DNA of 12,324 nt from JBEKYD01 sp049509915 (GCA_049509915.1 JBEKZL010000225.1:1-12324), one strand, 5' to 3'. Shown: positions 1 through 8,018, counted from the stretch's first letter. The notes: generated by a model from the sequence alone, not told the origin. Made by a program: numbers and translations.

Positions 1-33
1 GCGGCGGCAGGCGTCGAGGAAGCGGCTTGTCAT
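1..33 (-). CDS. Start of a gene leaving the window, possibly uroporphyrinogen decarboxylase
   Basis: Only the first eleven codons are in the window, reading MTSRFLDACRR. Its ATG overlaps the TGA of the upstream apbE-like gene as ATGA, with no Shine-Dalgarno in front, so translation is probably coupled. HemE proteins commonly begin with a similar stretch ([SD]RFLxACRR followed by PVDxTPVW), so uroporphyrinogen III decarboxylase of haem synthesis is a reasonable guess. Eleven residues cannot establish it, and the diagnostic MRQAGRY motif would lie outside the window. Confidence 0.35.
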   Translation of the reverse strand, partial: MTSRFLDACRR

Positions 34-1004
34 TGGAGCCACGCGCATGGGTGATCCGTCCTGTCCTGGCAAAAGAAAACGCGAAAATCCTTTGCCTTAT
101 GCTGGGCCGCCCACTGGCGGCCGTTCACGAAATAGGGTTTGGCCCAAGCTTCGCTGTCGATGGTTCGCGGAGCCACGACCGAAACCGCCACGCTTCCCTG
201 CGCCGGGTAACCCGTGCGCGGATCCATGATATGGGCATAGATGCGTCCTTCCGCACGGAAGAACTTCTCGTAACTGCCGGAGGTGGACAGGGACATATCC
301 TTCAAAAACACGTCGGCGGCCTTCTGCCGCGGGTGCCAGGGATCGCGGATATCAATGGGCCAGCCACTGGGCGAATCGGGCGGCGCGCCCAGCCCGTAAA
401 TGCTGCTGCCCGAGCCGGCCACCAGCGCCGTATCGACGTGTATCCGGCGCAGCACTTCGACCATGCGATCGACGGCGTAACCTTTGCCGATGCCGCCGGG
501 GTCGAGTTCCACCCCCGCCCGGTCGAACCACACAGTTCGAGCGGCCGCATCGAGATGCACGTGCCGGTATCCGGTCTTTTCGAGCGCGGTCATCACTTCG
601 GCGCGGTGCGGCAGATGTCCCGTACCTTTGTAAAACCCCCAAACTTTCATCAACGGGCCCACCGAAATATCAAACGCCCCTTCGCTCTCCCGACTGTATT
701 CGAGGCAGGCCGCCAACAACTGGAACAGCTCGTCGGAAATCCGGACGGGGCCCTCGGCGGCGTGCTGGTTCACACGGCTCCACTCGCTGGAGGGCTTATA
801 ATTCGACAACAGGTCGTCCAGCCGCCGTGCCTCGTCGAGCGCTGCGTCGGCGGCGGCTTCCATGGCCACGCGGTCGGTGCCGTAGAGCACTACCGTATAA
901 GTGGACCCCATGGCGTCGCCGCTTTTCTCCAGCTTGAGCGCGGTTTGAGCCCAGGCCGGCGCGTACCCCGCCAACAAAAACAAAATTAACACAATATGGC
1001 GCAA
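30..1004 (-). CDS. apbE: FAD:protein FMN transferase (ApbE family), exported
   Basis: ApbE enzymes transfer FMN from FAD onto a threonine of target flavoproteins (for example Nqr/Rnf subunits), usually outside the cytoplasmic membrane. The 324 residues match the family length. Visible motifs are MGSTYTV (residues 32-38), DPGGIGKGYAVD (168-179) and HIMDPRTGYP (258-267). Residues 1-20 form a signal peptide ending AWAQ. The start is TTG at 1004: an in-frame TAA lies directly before it, so nothing further upstream is possible, and a GTG four codons later is the only close alternative. There is no clear Shine-Dalgarno. The usual Mg-binding motif [A]DALxT appears as SEAWAK (284-289), with Glu where Asp is expected and Lys where Thr is expected. 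The family call is firm; activity is less certain. It overlaps the next gene by ATGA. Confidence 0.9.
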   Translation of the reverse strand: MRHIVLILFLLAGYAPAWAQTALKLEKSGDAMGSTYTVVLYGTDRVAMEAAADAALDEARRLDDLLSNYKPSSEWSRVNQHAAEGPVRISDELFQLLAACLEYSRESEGAFDISVGPLMKVWGFYKGTGHLPHRAEVMTALEKTGYRHVHLDAAARTVWFDRAGVELDPGGIGKGYAVDRMVEVLRRIHVDTALVAGSGSSIYGLGAPPDSPSGWPIDIRDPWHPRQKAADVFLKDMSLSTSGSYEKFFRAEGRIYAHIMDPRTGYPAQGSVAVSVVAPRTIDSEAWAKPYFVNGRQWAAQHKAKDFRVFFCQDRTDHPCAWLQ

Positions 1005-1236
1005 TTACCAGGATAACGTAACCGGCTGGAGAAAATAAAGGATTTACAAAAAAGGCACGCGCTGGAAGCGGAGATGGATCTGAGGGGAGGAGGCGAAGAA
1101 AAAGCGAGGATGGGGCGCCATCGGTGGGTAAACTGGCCGTACCCGTAACGGAACCAGCATCTTTAGATCGATCACGCTGACATCGCCGGGACCAGGGCAC
1201 AAAGCTGATTTTCCCGGTGCCTTAGATGGGGGCCTC
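1005..1236. other. Intergenic region upstream of apbE
   Basis: This stretch lies between the divergent apbE-like gene and the truncated plus-strand fragment. An AT-rich tract at about 1030-1055 (AAAATAAAGG, TTTACAAAAAA) probably carries the apbE promoter on the minus strand, but I could not place convincing -35 and -10 boxes. Short open frames here have no recognisable content. Confidence 0.4.
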
Positions 1237-1536
1237 GTGCACACGACCTTGATTAAGACCGTTAGGGGGAACGCCGTTCCGTATACGGCGCTGCTCGCTC
1301 TCTTCTCCTTCGTGATGGCGTACCAGGTGCTGGCATCTCTGGATACGGTGCATGTCGAAAGAACGTATAACTTCTATGTGCCGTTCGGATTGCAGCCTCT
1401 CACGTGTCGGATTGCTAACCTCGCTTACGTGGCGAGTTGGGACGTTTGGAGCGAACCCGATCCGATGCAACGTTCGGTACCGCATCGCGGAGACGAACTC
1501 CTGGCCGTGAACGGGCGGCCATTCCGAGGAATATAG
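1237..1536 (+). pseudogene. Truncated N-terminus of a membrane-anchored sensor or phosphatase-like protein
   Basis: A 99-residue frame starting at GTG 1237. Residues 15-33 form one membrane segment (AALF-like, ending in AYQVL), followed by a periplasmic-looking linker (VERTYNFYVPF) and then GDELLAVNGRPFRG, which resembles the carboxylate-binding entry of a PDZ-like domain. The frame stops straight after this motif, where related acidobacterial sensor kinases or PP2C-type phosphatases, as I remember them, continue for hundreds of residues. I therefore read it as the surviving 5' end of a broken gene. No Shine-Dalgarno is evident. It ends about 50 bases from the convergent murJ stop, and no remainder of the gene is visible in any frame. 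A genuine short protein cannot be excluded. Confidence 0.5.
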
Positions 1537-1583
1537 ATGTATATGCGTGAGTTATGGGAAGCACAGCACCAGCCGTCGCGCCG

Positions 1584-3170
1584 TCATCTCCGCGCCAGCC
1601 GCCTCAACCGGCTCACTACATCGGCCGATTCCTCCACGCGCAGGACGTAGCTCAGGACCAGATAGCCCGCGCCGTAGGCCCCCAGGATGAGAACCCCATC
1701 GACCTGCGGCCGTGCGACTCCGACGCCGAGCTTTACGCCCCAAGCTATGGCGCCGGCAACCGCCGCGGCCAGCCACAGCCTGGCGGTGAGCGTGGCGGGC
1801 AGACCGGTCCATCCGATGCGGCGGTTCAACGTGCGACGCAGAAGGGTGAACTCCACCCAGCCGGCCACTCCGGCGGAGGCGGTCAGGCCGGCCACGCCCC
1901 AGCGCGGCGCGATGCCGAGCCACACCGGAAGGGGCACGGCCGAGAGCCAGCCCAGGCCGGTAGTCAGCGCCACGCGGATCAGGGCGAAACGCAGCGGCGT
2001 GCGCGTGTCGCGCAGCGCCCAGTAAGTGGAGGAATAGAGGCGGCCGAGCGTGGTGGCCAGCAGGCCCACCGAAGAACCGGCCAGGATGCCCCATAGATAG
2101 ACCGAATCGGCGCGGTGAAATCTACCGCTCTGGAAGAGGAAGCCGGCCATCACATCACCCAGCGCCAGAAATCCGAGGGCGGAGGGGACCACGAAAAACG
2201 CGATGCGCCGCAGGCCGCCATCCAACCGCCGGCGCAGATAGGCCGCCACTTCATCGTTATCGCCCAGGGCGCTCGACATTGCCGGCAGTTCGGCTGCCGA
2301 AATGGCCATGCCGAACAGGCTCACCGGCAGCATATTCAGGGTTTGGGCGTTGGTGAGCGCCGTCACCGGCCCGTCGCCCAGCAGTCCGGCCAAAGCCAAA
2401 TCCACATAGCCCGAAATCTGCACCACGCCGCGGCTCAGAAACACCGGTCCGAAGTTCCGCACCACCTCGCGAACGTGGCTCGACCGGGTTTCCAGATGTA
2501 CGCGCAAGCGGCGGGCCAGCTTCAGCACCGCCGGCAACTGCACCGCGAATTGCAGCCCGCTGCCCGCCACAGATCCCCAGGCCAGAAGCGTCACCAGGCG
2601 CATCTGGCCGCCGCCGTGGAAGGCGACCAGGGAGGCAATCATGGCCGCGTTCCATGCCACCGGAGCGGTGTAGGAAAGGAAGAAGCGGCGATGGCTGTTG
2701 AGAATCCCCAGGCACCAGGCCGAGAGCACCAGCATGGCCGTACCGGGAAACAGAATCCGCATCAGTTGGATGGTGAGCTCGCGCTTGGCGCCGTGAAAGC
2801 CCAGGGCGATGACGTCGACCAGATATGGCGCGGCGGCCATGCCCAGCACCGTCAACAGCGAAGCGGTCAGGGCCAGCAGAGCGAACACCGCGCCGGCCAC
2901 GCGGCCGGATTCCTCCTCGTCGCCCTCCGCCAGCAGACGTGCGTACACCGGAATGAACGACGCCGAAAGCACCCCTTCCCCAAACAGGTTCTGCAGGAAA
3001 TTGGGAATCTTGAACGCCGCGTTGAAGGCATCGGCGACCGGGTTGAGCTGCCCGAAATAGCGAGCGAACAAGTGCTGCCGCACCAGCCCGGTCAAGCTGC
3101 GGAGCAGCATGCCGGAGGCCACCAGAAAAGCGTGGCGGCCGGTAGCTTCGGAGTGCTTGTCGGCAGCCAC
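1584..3170 (-). CDS. murJ: Lipid II flippase MurJ
   Basis: MurJ (MviN) flips lipid-linked peptidoglycan precursor across the inner membrane. The 528 residues match the family, with hydrophobic segments throughout consistent with about 14 membrane spans. The first third contains the family signatures FNAAFKIPNFLQNLFGEG and SASFIPVYA, followed by AWCLGILNSHRRFF. The start is GTG at 3170: an in-frame TGA lies five codons upstream and a GTGAGG Shine-Dalgarno (3181-3186) sits 10 bases before it. The gene follows the tartrate dehydrogenase-like gene on the same strand after a 256-bp gap that is mostly an inverted-repeat element, so it may have its own promoter or be controlled through that structure. 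It ends convergently with the fragment at 1237-1536. Confidence 0.95.
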   Translation of the reverse strand: MAADKHSEATGRHAFLVASGMLLRSLTGLVRQHLFARYFGQLNPVADAFNAAFKIPNFLQNLFGEGVLSASFIPVYARLLAEGDEEESGRVAGAVFALLALTASLLTVLGMAAAPYLVDVIALGFHGAKRELTIQLMRILFPGTAMLVLSAWCLGILNSHRRFFLSYTAPVAWNAAMIASLVAFHGGGQMRLVTLLAWGSVAGSGLQFAVQLPAVLKLARRLRVHLETRSSHVREVVRNFGPVFLSRGVVQISGYVDLALAGLLGDGPVTALTNAQTLNMLPVSLFGMAISAAELPAMSSALGDNDEVAAYLRRRLDGGLRRIAFFVVPSALGFLALGDVMAGFLFQSGRFHRADSVYLWGILAGSSVGLLATTLGRLYSSTYWALRDTRTPLRFALIRVALTTGLGWLSAVPLPVWLGIAPRWGVAGLTASAGVAGWVEFTLLRRTLNRRIGWTGLPATLTARLWLAAAVAGAIAWGVKLGVGVARPQVDGVLILGAYGAGYLVLSYVLRVEESADVVSRLRRLARR

Positions 3171-3186
3171 TAGCGGGCAGCCTCAC

Positions 3187-3412
3187 TGTGGGGCAGGTTG
3201 CCAACCTGCGGACCGATTGTCAATCGGTCCAGCCGGGCGCTAGCCCGGCCGTTCCTCGGCGAGACCGAATCGCAGCTCAACTCGAATCCCACGAGATCGG
3301 GTGTTCGGAATCTCGGCGTGAAGCGTCGGCCGGGCCGGGCCTCAGGCTCGTCAGCGCACGGCCGGCTGGACCGATTGACAATCGGTCCGCAGGTTGAACA
3401 ACCTGCCCCACA
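3187..3412. repeat. Intergenic element with 51/52-bp terminal inverted repeats and nested palindromes
   Basis: The left arm (3187-3237) and right arm (3361-3412) are near-perfect inverted copies, both beginning TGTGGGGCAGGTTG when read inward. They differ by a small change in the loop after GGTTG and in the last base or two. Each arm contains its own palindromes: GCAGGTT/AACCTGC (3193-3209) and a 10-bp perfect stem GGACCGATTG/CAATCGGTCC around one base (3210-3230; copy at 3368-3388). Another hairpin GCCGGGC/GCCCGGC lies at 3232-3249. The 120-bp centre has no recognisable gene. The layout resembles a REP- or MITE-like mobile intergenic repeat. In murJ-strand RNA it would fold into a large stem just before the murJ Shine-Dalgarno. 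Confidence 0.8.
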
Positions 3413-3426
3413 ATACGCCGCGATCA

Positions 3427-4491
3427 CTATCCCAGCTTCTCCACTACCGCGTCGGTCACGGCACTGGTGCTGGCGCTGCCGCCCAAATCGGCGGTCAGTG
3501 TTTTGCCCTCGGCCAGCACGGCCGCCACGGCGGCTTCCACCTGCTGCGCGGCGGCTGCCAGCTCCAGGTGCTCCAGCATCATGGCGGCGCTCAAAATCGC
3601 GGCCAACGGATTGGCCAGTCCTTTTCCCGCGATATCCGGCGCCGACCCGTGCACCGGTTCGAACATCGAGGGATGCCGGCGCAGCGGGTCCAGATTGGCG
3701 CTGGCGGCCAGGCCCATGCTGCCGATGAGAATGGCCGAAAGGTCGCTCAGAATATCGGCGAACAGGTTGGAGCCCACCACCACGTCGAAGCTGGCCGGGC
3801 GTCGCACGAAGTTCATGGCCGCCGCGTCCACCAGCAGCGATTCGGTTTCCACGTCCGGAAAATCCGCCGCCACGTCGCGGAATACGCGGTCCCAAAGCAC
3901 CATGCTGTAGCCCTGCGCGTTGGACTTGGTGACCGATGTCACCCGCTTCTTCTTGCCGCGCTTCACCGCCAGCTCGAACGCGAAGCGCACAATGCGCTCC
4001 ACCCCGCGGCGGGTAAAGACGGAAGTCTGGATGGCGATTTCCTCCGGCTGATCGTGATACACGAATCCACCCACCTGGGCATATTCGCCCTCGGTGTTTT
4101 CGCGCACCACCACGAAATCGATTTCGCCTCCCTGGTAGCCGGCCAGCGGCGAGCGCACCCCCGGGTACAGGTAGGCCGGGCGCACGTTGGCGTATTGGTC
4201 GAAAGCGCGGCGAATCGGCAGCAGCAGCCCGTTCAGGGTGACGTGGTCGGGAAGCTGCGGATGGCCGACCGCGCCCAATAAGATGGCGTCGCACGGGCGC
4301 AGCAGTTCCAGCGCGCCCGCCGGCATCATCCGCCCCCAGCGGAAATAGTGCTCCGCGCCCCAATCGAAATCCTGAAACGCAAATGCCACGGAATGTTGTT
4401 GCGCTACGCGTTCGAGCACGCGCCGCGCCTGCGGGACCACTTCCGTCCCAATGCCATCGCCCGCGATCACGGCTATCGTAAAGGTCTTCAT
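3427..4491 (-). CDS. Tartrate dehydrogenase / D-malate dehydrogenase (decarboxylating)
   Basis: A member of the isocitrate/isopropylmalate dehydrogenase superfamily, cytosolic, NAD-dependent, oxidising and decarboxylating a 2-hydroxy acid. The closest family by eye is DmlA/TtuC (D-malate, tartrate), not LeuB: residues 130-137 read RENTEGEY, followed by the SVFTRRGVERI stretch (157-167) typical of DmlA. Other landmarks are GDGIG (11-15), FDQYANVRP (97-105), the catalytic lysine in VTKSNA (K189), Asp in LLVDAAAMNFV (D222), SNLFADILSD (241-250) and the nucleotide-binding EPVHGSAPDIAGKG (278-291). Length 354 fits. The ATG at 4491 has AAGGAG at 4504-4509, within the end of the upstream channel gene, whose stop is 9 bases away, so the two are co-transcribed. 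Exact substrate is not decidable from sequence alone. Confidence 0.85.
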   Translation of the reverse strand: MKTFTIAVIAGDGIGTEVVPQARRVLERVAQQHSVAFAFQDFDWGAEHYFRWGRMMPAGALELLRPCDAILLGAVGHPQLPDHVTLNGLLLPIRRAFDQYANVRPAYLYPGVRSPLAGYQGGEIDFVVVRENTEGEYAQVGGFVYHDQPEEIAIQTSVFTRRGVERIVRFAFELAVKRGKKKRVTSVTKSNAQGYSMVLWDRVFRDVAADFPDVETESLLVDAAAMNFVRRPASFDVVVGSNLFADILSDLSAILIGSMGLAASANLDPLRRHPSMFEPVHGSAPDIAGKGLANPLAAILSAAMMLEHLELAAAAQQVEAAVAAVLAEGKTLTADLGGSASTSAVTDAVVEKLG

Positions 4492-4500
4492 CGGATTCGC

Positions 4501-5580
4501 TCACTCCTTCGGGGTTTCAGCCAGCGCCTTCTCGAGGAACAAAGTTCGGGTGGGATAAGGAATGCCGACGCCTTCGGCCCTCAGGCGGCGCAGCACGCGC
4601 TTGCGCAGTTCGTTGCGAACCGCAAACTGTTGGCTGAACTCCTCCACCTGATACCCCAGGGTAAAGCCTAGCGCGAAATCGCCCACGCCGGGGTCGAAAG
4701 AAGCCGAGGGCGCAGGGTCGGCCACCAGCCCGGGGATCGCACCGGCCGCCTGCTTACCAACTTCGTTCAGCAGCCTCTCCACCTGGTCCACGTCGCTATC
4801 GAGCGCCACGTTCACCTGGATGGACGCGCCCATCCGCTTATCCGGCAGCCAGTAGTTGGTCACATTGGCTTGCGACAGCTTGGCGTTGGGAATGAAAATT
4901 AAGTTCGAGGCCAGGGCGCGAATCGTCGTCGAGCGCCAACTGATGTCCACCACATAGCCTTCCTCGCCGCTGTTTAGTTTGATGTAATCGCCCAGTCGCA
5001 CCTGCCGCGAAACGGCCACGTAAAACCCGGCGAACAGGTTCGACAGGGTGTCCTGCAGCGCCAGGGCCACCGCCAGGCCGCCCACCCCCAGGGCAGTAAG
5101 AATCGGCGTGATGTTGACGTGTTCCACGTCGAGCAGAATCACGATGCCGAGAATCAGTACGGCGATTTGCGCCAGGTTTTCGGTCAGCGTAGTCACCGGC
5201 AGAATCCCCTGCCCCTGGTTACCCCAGTACCGCACCAGCTCGCCCGTGACCCGGCCCGCCACCATGGTGAAGGAAATCACCACCAGCGCGACCAGCACCC
5301 GCGGCGCCCAAATCGCCGAAACCACGTGGGGCAAATTGGAGCTTTCAATGGCCAGGTGCGTAGCCAGCACCAGCATCCAGATGATGGTGGGCCCGCTCAG
5401 GGCTTCCGTCACGATTGCCCCGCCGCGGCTTTTCGAGCGCACGGTCCAGGCTTCCAGCCCGCGCAGCAGCAGCCGCCGCACCACCCAGCAGATGGCCAAC
5501 GTCACCAGGAAGACCGCCGCCGGAGCCACGACCAGCCCCGGCTGGTGTTCCACGATCCTTATGAATTCGTATCCTCGCAT
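4501..5580 (-). CDS. MscS-family mechanosensitive ion channel
   Basis: Small-conductance mechanosensitive channels open under membrane tension and release solutes on osmotic downshock. The 359 residues show hydrophobic segments near 17-39, 62-80, 92-112 and 135-152, then the glycine/alanine-rich pore helix ALGVGGLAVALALQDTLSN (163-181) and the MscS beta-domain start FAGFYVAVSRQVRLGDYI (183-200). The soluble C-terminal domain ends at a predicted helix around residues 325-345. With four or five N-terminal membrane helices it is larger than E. coli MscS (three), which is common in the family. The ATG at 5580 has only a weak A-rich stretch before it, so the start is less certain than the family. 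It is first in the minus-strand run leading to the dehydrogenase gene. Confidence 0.92.
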   Translation of the reverse strand: MRGYEFIRIVEHQPGLVVAPAAVFLVTLAICWVVRRLLLRGLEAWTVRSKSRGGAIVTEALSGPTIIWMLVLATHLAIESSNLPHVVSAIWAPRVLVALVVISFTMVAGRVTGELVRYWGNQGQGILPVTTLTENLAQIAVLILGIVILLDVEHVNITPILTALGVGGLAVALALQDTLSNLFAGFYVAVSRQVRLGDYIKLNSGEEGYVVDISWRSTTIRALASNLIFIPNAKLSQANVTNYWLPDKRMGASIQVNVALDSDVDQVERLLNEVGKQAAGAIPGLVADPAPSASFDPGVGDFALGFTLGYQVEEFSQQFAVRNELRKRVLRRLRAEGVGIPYPTRTLFLEKALAETPKE

Positions 5581-5772
5581 TCGCTTTTTTCTAGGATCAC
5601 ACAGGTTGGGGGAAAGCTTTCAGCGAGCGGCGATCAGCGCTCAGCTCTCCACCGGCGACGCGTCGTTTCCGAGCCGCGACCGCCAGGGAGCGGTTGCCGC
5701 CGCCGCGCAGCAAGCTCGCCGTTCGCGGAACACTTACGCCCCGCACGCGGCTACAATGGCTCTAAGATCCGC
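5581..5772. other. Divergent intergenic region between channel and permease genes
   Basis: This 192-bp gap must hold promoters for both divergent units. The part at 5615-5645 has repeated AGC/CAGCG words (TTTCAGCGAGCGGCGATCAG) that could form weak hairpins. Open frames crossing it toward the permease lack permease sequence and are antisense extensions of the channel gene. Confidence 0.5.
5752..5757 (+). promoter_or_regulatory. Candidate -10 box of the permease operon
   Basis: TACAAT matches five of six bases of the sigma-70 -10 consensus and ends 15 bases before the permease ATG. No good -35 box lies at 16-18 bp. If used, the transcript would start about 9 bases before the ATG, almost without a leader, which would fit the missing Shine-Dalgarno. 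Confidence 0.35.
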
Positions 5773-7167
5773 ATGCCGAATCCCACCCTCGAAGCTTCGC
5801 GGCCCGGGCTGCTGCGCCAGCTCGGTTTTTTCAGCGCCACCGCCCTGGTCATTTCCAATATGGTGGGCCTGGGCATTTTTACCAGTACGGGCTTCATGGC
5901 GGGCGACCTCGGTTCGGCCTGGCTCATCATGCTCTGCTGGGCGGTGGGCGCGGCCTTCGCCCTGGCCGGCGCCCTGAGCTATTCCGAACTGGGCATTAAT
6001 TTCCCCAGCTCCGGCGGCGAATACGTATATTTGACGCAGGCCTACGGCCGGGAGTGGGGATTCATGACCGGCTGGGTTTCGTTCTTCGCCGGCTTTTCGG
6101 CGCCCATCGCGGCGGCGGCTCTCGCGTTTTCCGATTACCTGGCCCACTTCTGGCCCGCGCTTAGCCAGTCCAAGGCTCCCATCGTCATCGGCTCCGGCGA
6201 TTTCTCCCTCCAGCTCGGCCCCGGGCAAGTGCTGGCATCGTCTTTGATCGCGGCTTTCACCCTGCTGAACTGCTTCGGCGTGGCGCTCACCGCTAAAGTG
6301 CAGAATGTGCTCACCGGCACCAAGTTGCTGGTGATTCTGAGCTTCGTGGTGCTCGGCCTGGCCATCGGCGCCGGCAGTTGGGGCCACTTCTCCCAAGCCG
6401 CTGTCCGCACCTCCACCGTCCCCGTTCCGGAGCAGTTTTTCATCAGCCTGCTGTGGGTGATGGTGGCCTATAGCGGGTGGAACGCGGCCACCTATGTCGC
6501 CGAGGAAGTGCGCCGTCCGGAGCGCACCCTGCCAGCCGCACTGGCCGTGGGCTGCGCGCTGGTATCGGTGGCGTTTCTGGCGCTCAACGTGGTTTTCATT
6601 TACTCCACGCCGATCGAAAAAATGAAGGGCGTCGTGGCGGTCGGCTCGCTTTCGGCATCCAGCCTGTTCGGTCCCGGCACCGCCGGTGCGTTCTCCGCGC
6701 TGATGGCGCTGGCCATCGTGGCCACCGTGAACGCGGAAGTCACCATCGGCCCGCGGGTCTATTTCGCCATGGCCAAGAACCGCGCCTTTTTCCGCGCCGC
6801 CGCCAAAGTCCACCCGCGCTTTCATACTCCGGTCTTCGCCATTCTGAGCCAGGGCCTGTGCGCCATGTTGATGACCCTAACCCCATTCCGCGAGTTGGTG
6901 ATGTACATCGGCATGAGCCTCACGCTGTTTACCGTGCTGGCGGTGGCTTCGATTTTCGTGTTTCGCCGCCGGCAAGCCGGCTGGCAGCGCCTGCGCGCCG
7001 TGGATTTCGCTTTCCCTTTGATTCCCGCTTCCTATATCCTGGTAGGCGCCGCCATGATGGTGTTCGGCGTGATCTTGCACCCGCAGGCCTCATTGACTGC
7101 GTTTGGCACCGTGGGCGCCGGCGCGCTGGTATATCGTTTCGGCGTGCATACGCGAGGCAATGAATGA
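5773..7167 (+). CDS. APC-family amino acid permease
   Basis: A 464-residue secondary transporter of the amino acid-polyamine-organocation superfamily, which imports or exchanges amino acids or related amines. The hydropathy pattern fits 12 membrane helices. The first contains the family's unwound substrate-site motif GLGIF (residues 32-36), followed by the conserved YSELGINFPSSGGEYVY stretch after the second helix, and VAEEVRRPERTLPAAL later, typical of the loop before helix 7. The ATG at 5773 was chosen because family similarity begins within 15 residues and the upstream open frame is only the reverse of the channel gene. There is no clear ribosome site. The stop overlaps the start of the isomerase-like gene (ATGA), so the pair is translated from one mRNA. 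Substrate cannot be told from sequence. Confidence 0.9.
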   Translation: MPNPTLEASRPGLLRQLGFFSATALVISNMVGLGIFTSTGFMAGDLGSAWLIMLCWAVGAAFALAGALSYSELGINFPSSGGEYVYLTQAYGREWGFMTGWVSFFAGFSAPIAAAALAFSDYLAHFWPALSQSKAPIVIGSGDFSLQLGPGQVLASSLIAAFTLLNCFGVALTAKVQNVLTGTKLLVILSFVVLGLAIGAGSWGHFSQAAVRTSTVPVPEQFFISLLWVMVAYSGWNAATYVAEEVRRPERTLPAALAVGCALVSVAFLALNVVFIYSTPIEKMKGVVAVGSLSASSLFGPGTAGAFSALMALAIVATVNAEVTIGPRVYFAMAKNRAFFRAAAKVHPRFHTPVFAILSQGLCAMLMTLTPFRELVMYIGMSLTLFTVLAVASIFVFRRRQAGWQRLRAVDFAFPLIPASYILVGAAMMVFGVILHPQASLTAFGTVGAGALVYRFGVHTRGNE

Positions 7168-8018
7168 ACTTTTCCCGACGCGAGTTCGGTAAAGCGGCGC
7201 TGGCCGCTCTGCCGCTTTCGGCCCTGGCCGCGGCCAAGAAAATCGATTCCCGCATTCACGGCGTCCAGATCGGCGCCCAGTCCTACAGCTTCCGCGACAT
7301 GAGCCTCGACGCCGCCATCGACGCCATGCAGACCATCGGCCTGGGCGAGTGCGAACTCTACCAGGGCCACGTGGAACCCCAGAGGCAGAATCTGCATGAA
7401 TGGCGCATGGCCACGCCGCTCGATTTCTTCGCCGGCATCCGTAAAAAGTTCGACCAGGCCGGCATTCAACTCCTGGCCTACAACCTGAGCTTCAACGATA
7501 GCTTCAGCGACGAGGAAATCGATCGCGGCTTTCAAATCGTCCGCGCCATGGGCCTCGACCTGATCACCGCCTCCTCTACTTTGTCCGTCATCAAGCGCGT
7601 CGCCCCGGTGGCGGAAAAGTACAAAATCCGCGTCGCCATGCATGGCCACGACCATACCGAAGACCCCAATCAATTCGCCACCCCCGAAAGCTTCGCCGCC
7701 GCCATGGCCCTCACGCCGCTGTTCTGGGTGAATCTGGATATCGGCCACTTTACCGCCGCCGGCTACGACGCCGTGGCCTACATTCAGCAACACCACGACC
7801 GCATCGCCGTGCTGCACATCAAGGATCGTAAGAAGAACCACGGCGCCAACCTGCCGCTAGGCGAGGGCGAAACGCCCATCAAGGCCGTCCTGCAGCTCCT
7901 CAAACACAAGAAGTACCCCATCCCCGCCAATATCGAATACGAGTACGGCAAGCCCGGCATGGACACCGTCGCCGAAGTTCGCAAGTGTTTCGATTACTGC
8001 AAACGGGCCTTGGCATAA
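7164..8018 (+). CDS. Sugar phosphate isomerase/epimerase-like TIM barrel with Tat signal
   Basis: A 284-residue xylose isomerase-like TIM-barrel protein (AP endonuclease 2 superfamily), whose members isomerise or epimerise sugars, inositols or hydroxypyruvate-like compounds using a divalent metal. Likely metal and catalytic residues are E62/E64 in GECELYQGH, the histidines in HGHDH (160-164), D192 and H195 in NLDIGH, H218 and D221 in LHIKD, and E258/E260 in IEYEYG. The N-terminus SRREFGK plus an alanine/leucine-rich stretch to residue 24 is a twin-arginine export signal, suggesting a periplasmic enzyme, common in acidobacterial relatives. GAGG at 7154-7157, six bases before the ATG, supports the start, which overlaps the permease stop. 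The true substrate is unknown. A decayed copy of its 3' end lies at 9880-9951. Confidence 0.87.
   Translation: MNFSRREFGKAALAALPLSALAAAKKIDSRIHGVQIGAQSYSFRDMSLDAAIDAMQTIGLGECELYQGHVEPQRQNLHEWRMATPLDFFAGIRKKFDQAGIQLLAYNLSFNDSFSDEEIDRGFQIVRAMGLDLITASSTLSVIKRVAPVAEKYKIRVAMHGHDHTEDPNQFATPESFAAAMALTPLFWVNLDIGHFTAAGYDAVAYIQQHHDRIAVLHIKDRKKNHGANLPLGEGETPIKAVLQLLKHKKYPIPANIEYEYGKPGMDTVAEVRKCFDYCKRALA

Noticed and set aside
27..989. 320-codon open frame on the plus strand
   Set aside because: It is the antisense of the ApbE-like gene, whose protein has clear motifs; the plus-strand product has none.
2115..3173. 352-codon open frame on the plus strand
   Set aside because: Antisense of murJ, rich in Gln/His/Arg as expected for GC-rich shadow frames, no domain visible.
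3187..3412. CRISPR array or structured RNA gene
   Set aside because: The repeats are inverted, only two arms exist, and no spacer pattern or known RNA consensus is present.
3170..4504. 444-codon open frame on the minus strand overlapping the dehydrogenase gene
   Set aside because: Out-of-frame reading of the dehydrogenase gene running into the inverted-repeat element; composition dominated by Gly/Arg/Ala without motifs.
5119..5772. Long N-terminal extension of the permease
   Set aside because: The 218 extra residues are antisense to the channel gene and polar; family similarity begins at the ATG at 5773.
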